This document shows positions 34,301 to 44,792 of a stretch of 64,000 nt of DNA, piece after piece. The position numbers were made by a program, and so were the translations under genes. Source of the stretch: Cryptomeria japonica. Taxonomy: Eukaryota > Streptophyta > Pinopsida > Cupressales > Cupressaceae. Location: positions 158,290,849-158,354,848 of the forward strand of contig NC_081413.1 of the NCBI RefSeq assembly GCF_030272615.1, given 5' to 3'. The notes beneath the pieces were generated by a model. It was not told the origin of the DNA. It did no database searches and saw nothing but the letters and a program-made list of their open reading frames with translations. How positions within the stretch are numbered: position 1 is the first letter of the stretch; each line of letters opens with the position of its first letter.

Positions 34301-35404
34301 AGTTCTGATAAAATAAAAGTCTAGCGCTAGATACCAATCACACGAGAGAAAATTGGATTTCATCCAAGCAATTTGCATTGTTGAAAAATGAGTGATTAAA
34401 TTTGTATCTATTTTACTCAAATCCTGCATTGTAGGGACTAAGAAGGCATCTAATAATGCATAGGCATCATGTGTGGTAGACAAAAAATGGGTCCATAGTG
34501 TTACAAGATTCTTTCTCTTCTGATCGTCATAGATTGAAAGCTCCATGAATTCTTTAAAGAAGTCAGGATTCTAGTGCAAAAACATGTGAACGAGGAAAGA
34601 AGTGTACCTGAACCTGCATTGCTTTTTGAAATTCATCACTTTTCCCACCATCTCATGCACCAAGATGCCCACAAAGTGAAACTAAAAGATTCTTTCTGCT
34701 TGCAGAACTTAAATAGGAAACCCATGTGAAATGGGTAAATGTTTTGATCATCATCCAGAGCAAAAAACATATGCCAACATAGATGCATTGTCTTTCACAT
34801 CTTGTGGTTTGAGGTTGTCGTAAGCCAATGAGAATTGAGGGGGCTTGGCGGTCTTCGAGTCTCTTTGCATCAAGTTGTTACAGAAACCAATAATGGTGTC
34901 TTTGTTCTTCCAATAACCCTCTAGGGTCTTTTTCTTGAAAATCACTATATTGCTATCAATATGAGGGATACATAGCATATCCCTTATGACTTCTACACTT
35001 ATCACTACTCTTAGTGATTCTCCTTCAATTATTGGCAGGTTTGGGGTAAAATTTTCAACATATTCATTGATAGAATCAGGGCAACAAGGAACCATAGGAA
35101 CCATATATTGTGGGAGGCTAGAGTGCCAAAACTAAAAACAAGACCTACTTGAACCACTCTTCTTCCATCTCTGATAGGTGTCTTCTCAGAAGGTCTTCGG
35201 TTGAATGTGAAGATTTGGATAAAAATCATGTTCAAACCTATCTGCAACTACACCAGTGTCTTTGACAGGGCCTTTTCCTTTTTCTTTAGTGAACGGATGC
35301 TCAGGCTTCAGAGGCATGACATGGGCAACAAAAAGCGCATCCCAAAAAATGTCCACACACTAATCATCGAAAGAGGTACCAGAAGCTCCTGCAGATGATG
35401 CCAT
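31335..35404 (-). pseudogene. aORF1: extra gene of element E (transposon-protein-like N-terminus, AT-hook, coiled coil)
   Basis: About 1350 codons in the sense direction of element E, between integrase and the 3' LTR. The start is MASSAGASGTSFDD at 35404. One frame runs from 35404 to 33686 with a few in-frame stops, then a second frame to 32844, then coiled-coil sequence at 32176-31787 (first frame) and a last piece to 31335. The N-terminal 500 residues include LRVVISVEVIRDMLCIPHID, which resembles the helical domain seen in 'putative plant transposon protein' ORFs. Next comes a basic segment with KKIKI and an AT-hook-like KKPVGRPRS (about 33560), a Ser/Thr/Pro-rich linker (33362-32844) and a heptad-rich coiled coil. 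DNA binding in the nucleus is inferred from the AT-hook and basic motifs. Exact function unknown. Confidence 0.65.
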
Positions 35405-36000
35405 TCTATTGTGTTTTCTCAGAATTTATACTTAGATGTTGGGAAAATTTTTCTCTTGTTTTATTTTTCTATTGCATGCACGTTTTATCCTTGATAAAAC
35501 CTATTCATGAGGATGAGATCCTTGAAAATCATGTTGAATGGTACATTAACTAGGAGTTAACTTGATGAAGGGGCCAACTCACTGGATAGTGAGGCCATCA
35601 CGCCCTTACTGCCGTTGTTTGAAAATTTTTCATACTGGCCAGTATGACATTCTTGGTAGAAGGGCTCCCCGATCTATGCATATTTATAAAGGCCTATAGA
35701 ACATGTATACGTGAGAGATTATTTAAGATCTACCACAAAAGGAAATATCACGGATGAATACATGGCGACAACTCGTGATTTGCACATCCTCCTAAAAGAC
35801 TACATAGGAGGGATGATTAAAGGCTAATCTGTGCAAAAATAAACACCATTAATGCCAACTTGCATTAATGAATGAGCCATTGATACTGCTCTAGGCGTAA
35901 GCTTTCTATAAATACTACTTGAGACAAGAGTTGTGATCATACTGAAAATCAAGCCTCAGTGGTTTAGGATAGGAGTAAGTAGTTGCTTAAGATAGGAGTA
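35405..36000. promoter_or_regulatory. Divergent promoter region between aORF1 and aORF2
   Basis: About 600 bp separate the two ATGs. For aORF2 a TATA box CTATAAATAC lies at 35906-35915, about 90 bp before the ATG. For aORF1, TTTATAAATA (minus) lies at 35681-35690. In between are a perfect 16-bp palindrome CATACTGGCCAGTATG (35631-35646) and an 8-bp inverted repeat ATTAATGC..GCATTAAT (35848-35869). These are candidate binding sites for dimeric regulators. Confidence 0.5.
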
Positions 36001-36701
36001 ATGGATACTCCCATTAGACTAGTGAGCACAAGCAATCAAGTTGTTTTCTTAGGAAACATCTCGAACTATCATTTGCAAAGGATGATGACCCATAGCAACC
36101 CCATAGTTCTAGCTGCTATCAAATGGATCTTGGGAGAATATTTTGTAGGTTCTGAAGACCGATATCGTGGAAACACAGATATAACCTCCTGCTTTGACAC
36201 CTCCCTGCCAAATATTGCTCTGCCCAAAAACCTTATCATGCTCCTTACTGACTTGCTTTTTCATGAGAAGTATTTGGGTGGGTTGGAAGAGGTGATTGCT
36301 TATGCAGACCCCATTATGGGCATCCTTGCAGCCTCATACTTGAGGCATTACATTGATGACAATGAGGTAGTCCCATGGCTTCCCTTGGTCTTTGGTTTCA
36401 AAACCATGTCAATAATGACACACCACTACCAAGCATGGCGAACAACCGAATTTTTGTTGAAGATACACCTCCTAGTTGACACAGATAGGGAGGTAACATG
36501 GTACATGGACTTCTGTGACTAAATTTTCTCAAGAATCCTGACTCCTGAGGATTCTCGTATCCTCCAAGTGGTTCTGCACTTCGCAGACTCAAACTCAAAA
36601 TTTTGGGGAGGAAGAGGAGATCGAAGAATATGACAACAACGAAGAAGATTGCAATGTCGACGAAGAGGAGCTCGAAGAAGAAGATGATTATGATGACTAA
36701 T
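36001..36701 (+). pseudogene. aORF2: antisense extra gene of element E, acidic C-terminus
   Basis: Family not recognised. From the ATG at 36001 (MDTPIRLVSTSNQ) about 173 codons are open to a TAA at 36520-36522. The same frame continues (RILTPEDSRILQVVLHFADS) and, after a frameshift near 36605, a strongly acidic tail (EEEEIEEYDNNEEDCNVDEE..) ends at 36701. I chose 36001 rather than the TTG-initiated extension at 35983 because of the TATA spacing. It is divergent from aORF1 and on the strand opposite to gag-pol. The body is helix-rich with aromatic and leucine residues; there is no signal peptide and no catalytic motif I can name. With one stop and one frameshift it is nearly intact compared with its neighbours. 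Confidence 0.55.
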
Positions 36702-37009
36702 CAAGCCTTCCCTCTATAGAAGCTTTTTTCCTTCTCTTTTTGCATTTTTCTCGAATGATATAATGACCTAAGAGCCTCTTTTGAATGTAAATATGTAAAG
36801 AAACTCTATATAATATAAAAGATAGTCTGTTTTCGACTTATCATGGCTTCTTTGACTCAAAATGGTTGTCAATTCTTCCTTTTTCTTTTCTTGGGTTTAA
36901 AAACAACTTAGAACTTAAGAGCTACATGAGTTAACCACAAAAAAAAGGGGCTTCTGGGGAAGCCAAAAACTCACTATTTACAATATATTCACAAAAATAA
37001 CCAAGACTT

Positions 37010-38032
37010 AACTGAAGGGCTTGAGTTGGATCCCATTGACTGGGATCTCCAATAGCTCACCTTGTGATTTCTCCAACACAAAAGCGTTAAAATATTTGCA
37101 CTAAAAAATGCGGAACATACTTTCCCACAAGCTGTCAAACTTGGTGTGGTGTCCTGGCTTAGCACCACGTTCATTATACTTTAGGACAAGATCCCCCTGT
37201 TTAAAACCAGGGTATGAGCTTTTTTTTGTTGAACCATTTTTTCATGATTTGCTGGTGATTTTGGAGGGATTCAAAAGCCACCTCTCTTTCTTCTTGCAAC
37301 TCCAAGAGCTCCGTCAACCTTACTTCCATAAGCTCATTTTCTTCCATCTCAAGAGATTTTAGGAGCTGCAAGGATGGAATCTCTGACAAGATTGGAAAAT
37401 GCACTTCCTTCCCGTATACAAGCCTATATGGGGAGTTCTTCAGCACTTGCTTGGGAGTCACTCTATCTGCCTAGAGTTCTTTTGAAATGGCAGTGCCATT
37501 CTCTTTTATATTATGCCCCAACTATTTTAATAAGGTAGATCAAAGTTTTATTGGTGGACTCATCCAAACCATTCCCTTGTGGGTAGTAGTTTGAGTAAGT
37601 CTTTAGATAAACATCATGGCTTAGGGTGAACTGGGTAACCTTTGACCATATGAATGCTCTAACATTATCTGATATTGTGGTCCTTGGCGGACCAAACCTT
37701 GTAACTAGCTCCTTTGAGAAGCTCAAAATCTTAGTTTCAATTGAGTTCTTCAACGACACTGTCTCTATCCAACGTGTGAAATAGTCCGTTGCAGTGAGAG
37801 TCCACTTGTGGCCAACATAAGATGGTGGATTGATCATACCCATGAAGTCCAATCCCCATTAGGTGAAAGGCTCATCAACCATTATAGGCCTAAGTGACAT
37901 GGCTATATTTATGCATTTTTTGATGTAGAACTGACATTCTTTGTATTTTTAGACAAGGGCATGCACGTCTTTAAACAACGAGGGCCAATAATAGCCTGCA
38001 TAGGTGATTTTTATTATAGTTGTTTGGGCCGA
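37010..38032 (-). pseudogene. Integrase, main part, element E
   Basis: Minus strand. The finger remainder YAGYYWPSLFKDVHALV.KYKECQ lies just inside the copia insertion. The core has LTATDYFTRWIE (Asp), TISDNVRAF (Asp) and GNGLDESTNKTL (Glu), so D-D-E is intact. The region 37461-37201 contains NSPYRLVYGKEVHFP and a Glu/Leu-rich helix, and the C-terminal end reads ..INGIQLKPFS near 37020. TAG/TAA stops occur near 37950, 37860 and 37480. The first part of the finger lies beyond 44793, on the other side of F. Confidence 0.85.
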
Positions 38033-38037
38033 GAAAT

Positions 38038-39127
38038 TATTAGGACCTAGAGGCAACTGAGAGGGGGGGGGGTGAATCAATTGTCTATTAATTTTAACCT
38101 AAATATAACTTAATCAAACTTGATGCATAATACCGGTAAACCAAACTTAATGCCGGTTGACAGTTTAACAATTAATAACAATATTGATAAAGCTTAATGC
38201 ATGAAACGGAAAGAGAAATAACATCCACAACACATAAAATAGATATTTATACGTGGCAACCCTATAAGGGGAAAAACCACAGTGGGAATTTTTACCCACA
38301 ATCAGATGATACTAATACAGATAGTATGTGTGTACAAATGGGGTCTGCACATGCAAAAAGGTCAACTGCCTAGAGCTCACTGCTCAATCACAAAATGAGA
38401 GTCACACTGACTACAATAGGATGGTTAAATCCTAGATAATGTACTGCTCAAAATAGCATCTTCATATACTGGATTCAGTACCGGTTAGGCTCATATTATC
38501 TCCTTCATACCTTCCTTGAATCTTCAAATGATGTTTGCGTGAGTAGCTCTTCTTATATTTCCATATACCGAATATCACAACCTTATCTTATCTCCTATCC
38601 TCTATCATGTTAATCTCACAATTAAGATCTTACATATATACCAAAACCTAAGACCAAATGTGTAGGTTAGCTCACTAAGAATATTACAATTAAATCAATT
38701 ATAAATGAATCAATATATGATGCATCATGTTGGCTCAATGCATTTACAATAATAACCAATCAATAAATCATCTCCATAATGTGTCGTGCTGATCTGGAAT
38801 AGATAACGTATGCTGGTCCATAACCTAGACCAATTTGCCAGTAACAATAAATATGCCAACTCAATTAGACCAATAACCAAATCACCAAAACCAAGTGTCC
38901 AAACCATGTCTTTGACATAACCAAGTAATCTTCAGATGATAACAAGTCATCCTTTGTGTTGGTGAATAATATAACCCACCGGTGAACCAGATACCGGTGA
39001 CTCTGCATAAGTCATTGAACATGCCGGTGAACATAACCAAAGATCTCCAAAAAGATATGTGCTGATAAGTGTTGACAAGTGTTGACATCAATGACAAAAC
39101 CAATGCAACACATCTATAATACCAACA
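38038..39127 (-). repeat. 3' LTR of copia element F
   Basis: On the minus strand it begins TGTTGGTATTATAGATG at 39127 and ends ..GGTCCTAATA at 38038 (CA mutated to TA). It is about 1090 bp and collinear with 43703-44787. It contains the GGGAAAAACCACAGTGGGA segment near 38270. Confidence 0.9.
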
Positions 39128-39141
39128 ATCTCCCCCTTTGG
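39128..39141 (-). other. Polypurine tract, element F
   Basis: CCAAAGGGGGAGAT on the minus strand directly precedes the TG of the 3' LTR, a classic copia polypurine tract. Confidence 0.85.
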
Positions 39142-39525
39142 CATTGATGGCAACACAAGATGGAAAAACCATCTAAGTGCCAAAGCAGAAATGCCAATAA
39201 GCCAAAAACCAACAATCTCTCGAAGAGATCAATTACCAGAAATCAAAATACAGATGCAGAGAGTAACAATCTCTCCCCCTATGAATAATCTCTCAAAAGA
39301 TAATTTTTTTTTCCATAGATATCTCTCCCCCTTTGACATCAAATACCAAAGCAATACAAAAACCAGATACAACTAGTTCATAGAACTAATTACAAATACC
39401 AACTACTCCCTCTGAGAAGTAGCTCTCCTCCATAAAAGCCGAAAAAAGGTTTCTCTGTAAATTCTACCAGTCTGATGCCATTCTCCAACTGTCCAAGTCT
39501 CTATCGGTGAGGGTATAACCCCAAG

Positions 39526-40976
39526 CTACTCTCTGAGATATTCAAAAGTTTCCTTAGGCAAAGGCTTAGTAAAGATATCTGCAATCTGCTCTTTAGTATT
39601 CACACAAACCAGTCTCACTTCTTTTGCTTCAACATTCTCTTTTAGAAAATTGAATTTTATAGAAACATGTTTAGTTTTGGAGTGAAATACCAGATTCTTA
39701 GATATATCAATTGCTGCCATATTATCACAGTAAACAATTATAGGCTCTTTGAATTTTACCTTTATGTCCTTCAACATTTGTTTAATCCATAATACCTGAG
39801 TACAATTAGTTACTGCTATAACATATTCTGATTCTGCTGTTGATAATGATGTACAACTCTGTTTCTTGCTCAACCATGAAATCAATGTGCTACCAAGAAA
39901 GAGGGCTCCACCGGTGGTGCTCTTTCTGTCATCTACATCTCCTGCCCAATTAGCATCGGTGTATGCACATAAATCAAAGTTTTCATCTTTAGGATACCAT
40001 AAACCAAGATTTGTTGTGCCTTGTAGATACCAGAAAATCCTTTTCACTGTTGATTCATGATTTTCCTTAGGATTACTCTGAAATCTTGAAACAATACATA
40101 CTAAATTCATAATATGAGGTCCTGTTTGTATCAAATACAGTAACCCTCCAATCAAAGATTTATATCTTGTCTGATTAACAGGTGCTGAATCATCCTTCAA
40201 TGATAGTTTATCAGTTGTAGTCATAGGAGTGCTTACCGATTTAAAGTTTTCCATAACAAATTTCTTTAGTAGTTCCTTCAATTACTTTGATTGACATATG
40301 AATATACCTTTATCAATCTGTGTAATCTACAATCCTAAATAGAATTTTATCTCCCCAATCATAGACATTTCAAATTCTTCCTACATCTTATTAAAAAAGT
40401 CTTTACACAATCCATCTTCTCCTCCAAAAATTATATCATCAACAAAACTTCAATAACCAAGATTGCATCATTAGTCACTTTGAAATATAAGTTGTTGTCA
40501 GCATTACCTTTAGTGTATCCAAGGTTCAAAAGATATTTGTCCAATCTAGCACACCAAGCTCTAGGAGCTTGCTTCAATCCATATAAAGCTTTCCTTAACC
40601 TGTAAACCTCATCTTCATCATTTGTCAAAGAAAATCCATTAGGTTGTTCAATGTAAACTTCCTTTTCAAGATCACCATTCAGAAATGCGCATTTAACATC
40701 CATTTGATATACTTTATAGTTCTTGTGTGTTGCAAATGCTAGGAATAGTCTAACTGTCTCAATTCTAGCTACCAGTGCAAAGGTTTCATTGTAATCAATT
40801 CCCTCCTTCTGTGAATATCCTTTACACACTAATCTTTCTTTGTTTCTAATTACCTTACTATCTTCATTGAGTTTATTTTTGAATACCCATTTAGTTCCAA
40901 TTACTTTTTTATTTTTAGGTCGGGGAACCAATGTCCATGTGTTATTCTTTTCAATTTGTTCCAATTCATCTTCCAT
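39526..40976 (-). pseudogene. Reverse transcriptase and RNase H, copia element F
   Basis: RT starts with WTLVPRPKNKKVIGTKWVFK and continues with DVKCAFLNGDLEKEVYIEQP and LYGLKQAPRAW. A frameshift at about 40440 comes just before FVDDIIFGGEDG, so the catalytic FVDD box is present but out of frame. A second region (40281-39526) covers the RT end (KSLIGGLLYL) and RNase H (CAYTDANWAGDVDDRKSTTG, LSTAESEY, YCDNMAAI) and ends ADIFTKPLPKETFEYLRE. The reading frame is otherwise long and open, so F is among the younger layers. Confidence 0.9.
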
Positions 40977-41060
40977 AGCCTTAATCCAATGTTTATCTTC
41001 ACATGCCTCATTAACTGATGTTGGTTCAATTTGAGAAATTAAACATATTTCTTCATTTTC

Positions 41061-42530
41061 CTATCTTACTCTTGTCATAACTCCTTGATACTTATTCCCA
41101 ATTATCTTACTTTTAGAGTGATTCAATCTTACATACCTGGGTGTATTCACTTGCTGCCGTTCTTCAGTCACTGTGGAATTCTCTGATGATGTCGGTGTGA
41201 CTGGATCAACATTCTGTACCGGTGCTTTCTGTATAGGTTCATTTGTGATTATCTCAACTGTCAGTTCAGAGTCCATAGACCTTGAATCTCTTCTAAAGTG
41301 TTCATCAATCTTCACATTTGCACTCTCAATGATTTTTTGCAATCTTTTATTAAAACATCTATATGCCTTGTTCTTGGATGAATAACCAAGAAATATTCCT
41401 TCATCACTTCTAGGATCTAATTTACCAATATACTCATCTCTCCTAATATAACATTTGATTCCAAATATTCTGAAATATTTAAGAGTAGGAGTATTACCAA
41501 ACCATAGTTCATGAGGGGTCTTACCGGTTTCACCTTTGATGTGAACTCTGTTGAATGTGTAAACTGCTGTATTCACTGCTTCTCTCCAATACACATGAGG
41601 TAGGTTTTCTTCTGATATCATGCTTCTAGCTACATCCAAAATAGTTTTTTTCTGCCTTTCCACAACTCCATTCTACTGGGGTGCCTGAGATGCTGATAGT
41701 TGTCTTCTGATTCCATTCACTTCACAAAATGTATTAAATTCCTTAGATGTGAATTCACCTCCTTGATTTGATCTTAAAATTTTGATTTTCTAACCAGTTT
41801 CATTCTCTACCATTGCCTTGAATAGTTTGAATTTCCCAAAAGCTTTTGATTTCTCCCTAAGAAAAGTAACCCAACACATTCTAGAATAATCATCAATGAT
41901 TAGCATAACATATCTCTCTTTGTAGACTTCTAGTTCTTGCCGGACCACATAAGTCAGTATGAATTAAATCAAGAAAATAATTGGATTTCTCTAGAATACT
42001 TTTGAAAGTTGTTCTAACTTTCTTTCCAAGTTGACCTTCCTTACATACCAGATTGTGAGGTTTTACAATCTTAGGTAAATCCCTTACTGCCTTAGTTGTA
42101 CTGATCTTTACAATGCAATCAAAATTCACATGACAAATTCTCTTATGCCATAACAAACTTTCATCAATATGTGCAATCAAGCATGTCTTCTCATTGTTAT
42201 TCAAGTGAAAGATATTACCTCTAGTCCGATTACCAGTTGTAATTTCCAAACCAGTTCTATTCATGATTTTGCATTTACCATTCTTGAATTGTAACTGAAA
42301 TCCTTTTTCAACTAATTGACCAACACTCAAAAGATTATGCTTCAAACCTTCAACATAATAAATGTTGTCAGTATTGTGCTTATCATCAAAAGATATAGTG
42401 CCTTTTCCTTTGATCAAATAAGCTTTATTATCCCCAAATCTTACTAGACCTCCATTGTATTCCTGAAAAGTTAAGAATTTACTTTTATCACTAGTCATAT
42501 GATGTGAACATCCGGAATCAATGATCTATT
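41061..42530 (-). pseudogene. Protease and integrase, copia element F
   Basis: The protease active site IIDSGCSHHMTSDK lies at about 42520-42480. The GAG-pre-integrase segment and finger follow (LLWHKRICHVN, then a CKEGQLGKK-type motif near 42030). In the integrase core the first Asp is in HTDLCGP, the second site reads LRSNQGGEF (usual RSDNGGEF, so Asp is replaced), and the Glu is in NGVVERQKKTI. The C-terminal part runs to 41061. A frameshift near 41900 and stops near 41790 and 41680 break it. Confidence 0.85.
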
Positions 42531-43645
42531 CATCCTTTTCTTTAATTTTAGCTGTCAGGGCCTGCTCTACTGGTTGTATAGTAGGTGCTAGTTGATCTTC
42601 TGTTATTGCAACAAAAGCCCATCCATTGTCTGTTGATTCCTCATCAGAATCAATAGTAACTCCATCAGCATAGTAACATGATTTGTCTCTATTCTTCTTA
42701 AATCTGTATCTCTGATATTCAGGGTTAGGCTTATATGTTCTTTTAGCTTCTTCTCTCAATCTTGCATGTCTATCTGGACATCTAGATGCCATATGACCAA
42801 TTTATTGTAGTTAAAACATTTAAATGGTGCTCTACCTTCATACTTACTTCCAACTGGACCTTTAGGCATTTTCCTTGCAAATAGTGCTTCAAGCTCTTCA
42901 AGTTCATTTTCTCTTTTGATGTCTTCAAGTTCTTTTGCATAAAGTGCTTTCCAATCAGATTTCTTAGATGACGATGACAATGCCGCAGATGATGATGATG
43001 CTTTGAAAGCTAAATCTATTTTAATTGTAGCAACAAGACCAAATTCCTCAAGCTCAAAAGCTAAAATTTTTCCAACCAAGGTATCTCTAGATACTGATGT
43101 ATTAGGCATTGTTCTTAATTCATTTATAGTAGTTACTTTCATTTTGTATGCTGGTGGAAATGCTCTTAAAACTTTAGAAACAATCTCATCTTCACTTAAG
43201 GATCCTCCACAACATTGTATACCCAAAACAATTTCATTAACTCTTTCCATAAAAGCAGAAATTCTTTCATCTTCTTCCATTTTCAGATTTTCATGCCTAA
43301 CCCAGAAGCATTCCAGTTTTGCAATTTTGATAGGGTATCACCTTCATTCAATGTCTCCAATTTATCCCAAGTAGATTTAGTAGTAGATCGGTCTGATAAT
43401 CCCATGATTTACTAATTTGACAATGCGCTCAAAAGTGCTTCTCTTGCTTTGCAATCATTCTCCCGATCTTTAGCCAAGTTTGGTGGATTAGGTTGACTTT
43501 GTGTAGGACCAACATAGCCATTCTTTGTAACATCCCATATGTCTCTTCCAATGCAATTTAGATGTGTCTCCATTCTGATCTTCCATATACCATAGTTAGT
43601 TCCATCAAGTTTCATATTGTTCTTCCTGAAATAGTTAGTTGCCAT
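42531..43645 (-). pseudogene. gag: gag, copia element F
   Basis: The start MATNYFRKNNMKLDGTNYGIWK is at 43645, a typical copia gag opening (LDGxNYxxW). The body continues at 43280-42756 (ERISAFMERVNEIVLGIQ, then TVGKILAFELEEF). A CCHC knuckle region reads FKCFNYNKLV then, after a frameshift near 42780, ASRCPDRHARLRE, so one Cys position is Tyr. A stop near 43410 and frame changes between 43410 and 43280 inactivate it. Confidence 0.85.
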
Positions 43646-43685
43646 AGAATCTCCTCAAGCTGTTAAACTTCTGCAAAAAGAGGAC

Positions 43686-43700
43686 CTTCCTTTGATACCA
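43686..43700 (-). other. Primer binding site (tRNA-iMet type), element F
   Basis: TGGTATCAAAGGAAG on the minus strand, 2 bp inside the 5' LTR, matches the initiator-methionine tRNA primer motif TGGTATCAGAGC with one difference in the first 11 bases. Confidence 0.85.
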
Positions 43701-43702
43701 AT

Positions 43703-44787
43703 TGTTAGGACCCGAAGACAACTGAGAGGGGGGGGTGTGAATCAGTTGTCTATTAATTTCAACCCAAATATAGCTTAGTCAAACTTGATGCATAATATTG
43801 GTAAACCAAACTTAATGTCGGTTGACAGTTTAACAGTTAATAACAATACTGATAAAGCTTAATGCATGAAACAGAAAGAGATATAAAATCCACAACACAT
43901 AACACATATATTTGTACATGGAAACCCTGTAAGGGGAAAAACCACGGTGGGAAACCTTACCCACAATCAGATGATACTACTGCAGATAGTATGTGGGTAC
44001 AAATGGGGTCTGCACATGCAGAAAGGCCAACTGCCTAGAGCTCACTGCTCAATCACAAAATGAGAGTCACACTGTCTATAATAGGATGGTTAAATCCTAG
44101 ATAATATACTGCTCAAAATAACATCTTCATATGCTAGATTCAATACCGGTTAGGCTCAGATTATCTCCTTCATACATTCCTTGAATCTTTAGATGATGTC
44201 TGCATGAGTATCTCTGCTTATATTCGCATATACCGAATATCACAACCTTATCTTATCTCCTATCCTCTATCATGTTAATATCACAATTGAGATCTTACAT
44301 ATATACCAAAACCTAAGACCAAATGTGTAGGTTGACTCACTAAAAATATTACAATTAAATCAATTATAAATGAATCAATATGTGATGCATCATGTCGTCT
44401 CAATGCATTTACAATAATAACCAATCAATAAATCATCTCCATAACATGTTGATCTAGAATAGATAACGCATGCCAATCCATAACCTAGACCAATTTTCCG
44501 GTAACAATAAATATGCCAAATCGATTAGACCAATAACCAAATCACCAAAACCAAGTGTCCAAACCATGTCTTCAACATAACCAAGTAACCTCCAGATGAT
44601 AACAAGTCATCCTTTGTGCCGGTGAACAATATAACCTACCGGTGAACCAGTTACTAGTGACTGTGCATAAGTCACTGAACATGTCGGTGAACATAACCAA
44701 ATATCTCTAGAAAGATAGGTGTTGATAAGTGTTGACAAGTGTTGACATCAATGACAAAACCAATGCAACACATCCATAATACCAACA
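43703..44787 (-). repeat. 5' LTR of copia element F
   Basis: 1085 bp. On the minus strand it runs TGTTGGTATTATGGATG..GGTCCTAACA and is collinear with 38038-39127. It includes GTGTTGACAAGTGTTGACATC near 44725. Confidence 0.9.
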
Positions 44788-44792
44788 AAAAT

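Larger units (their letters stand above)
38038..44787 (-). mobile_element. Element F: Ty1/copia retrotransposon nested in integrase of E
   Basis: A 6750-bp element with LTRs 38038-39127 and 43703-44787, an iMet-type primer site, and gag-protease-integrase-RT-RNase H order (copia). The flanks are GAAAT (38033-38037) and AAAAT (44788-44792), probably a 5-bp TSD with one change. The element E integrase finger reads GGHF on one side and YAGYYWPSLFKDV on the other, confirming the insertion point. The first base pair of the left LTR (TA instead of TG) is mutated. Confidence 0.9.

Noticed and set aside
35983-36000. Upstream start for aORF2 six codons earlier
   Set aside because: It uses TTG. The ATG at 36001 fits the TATA box spacing better.
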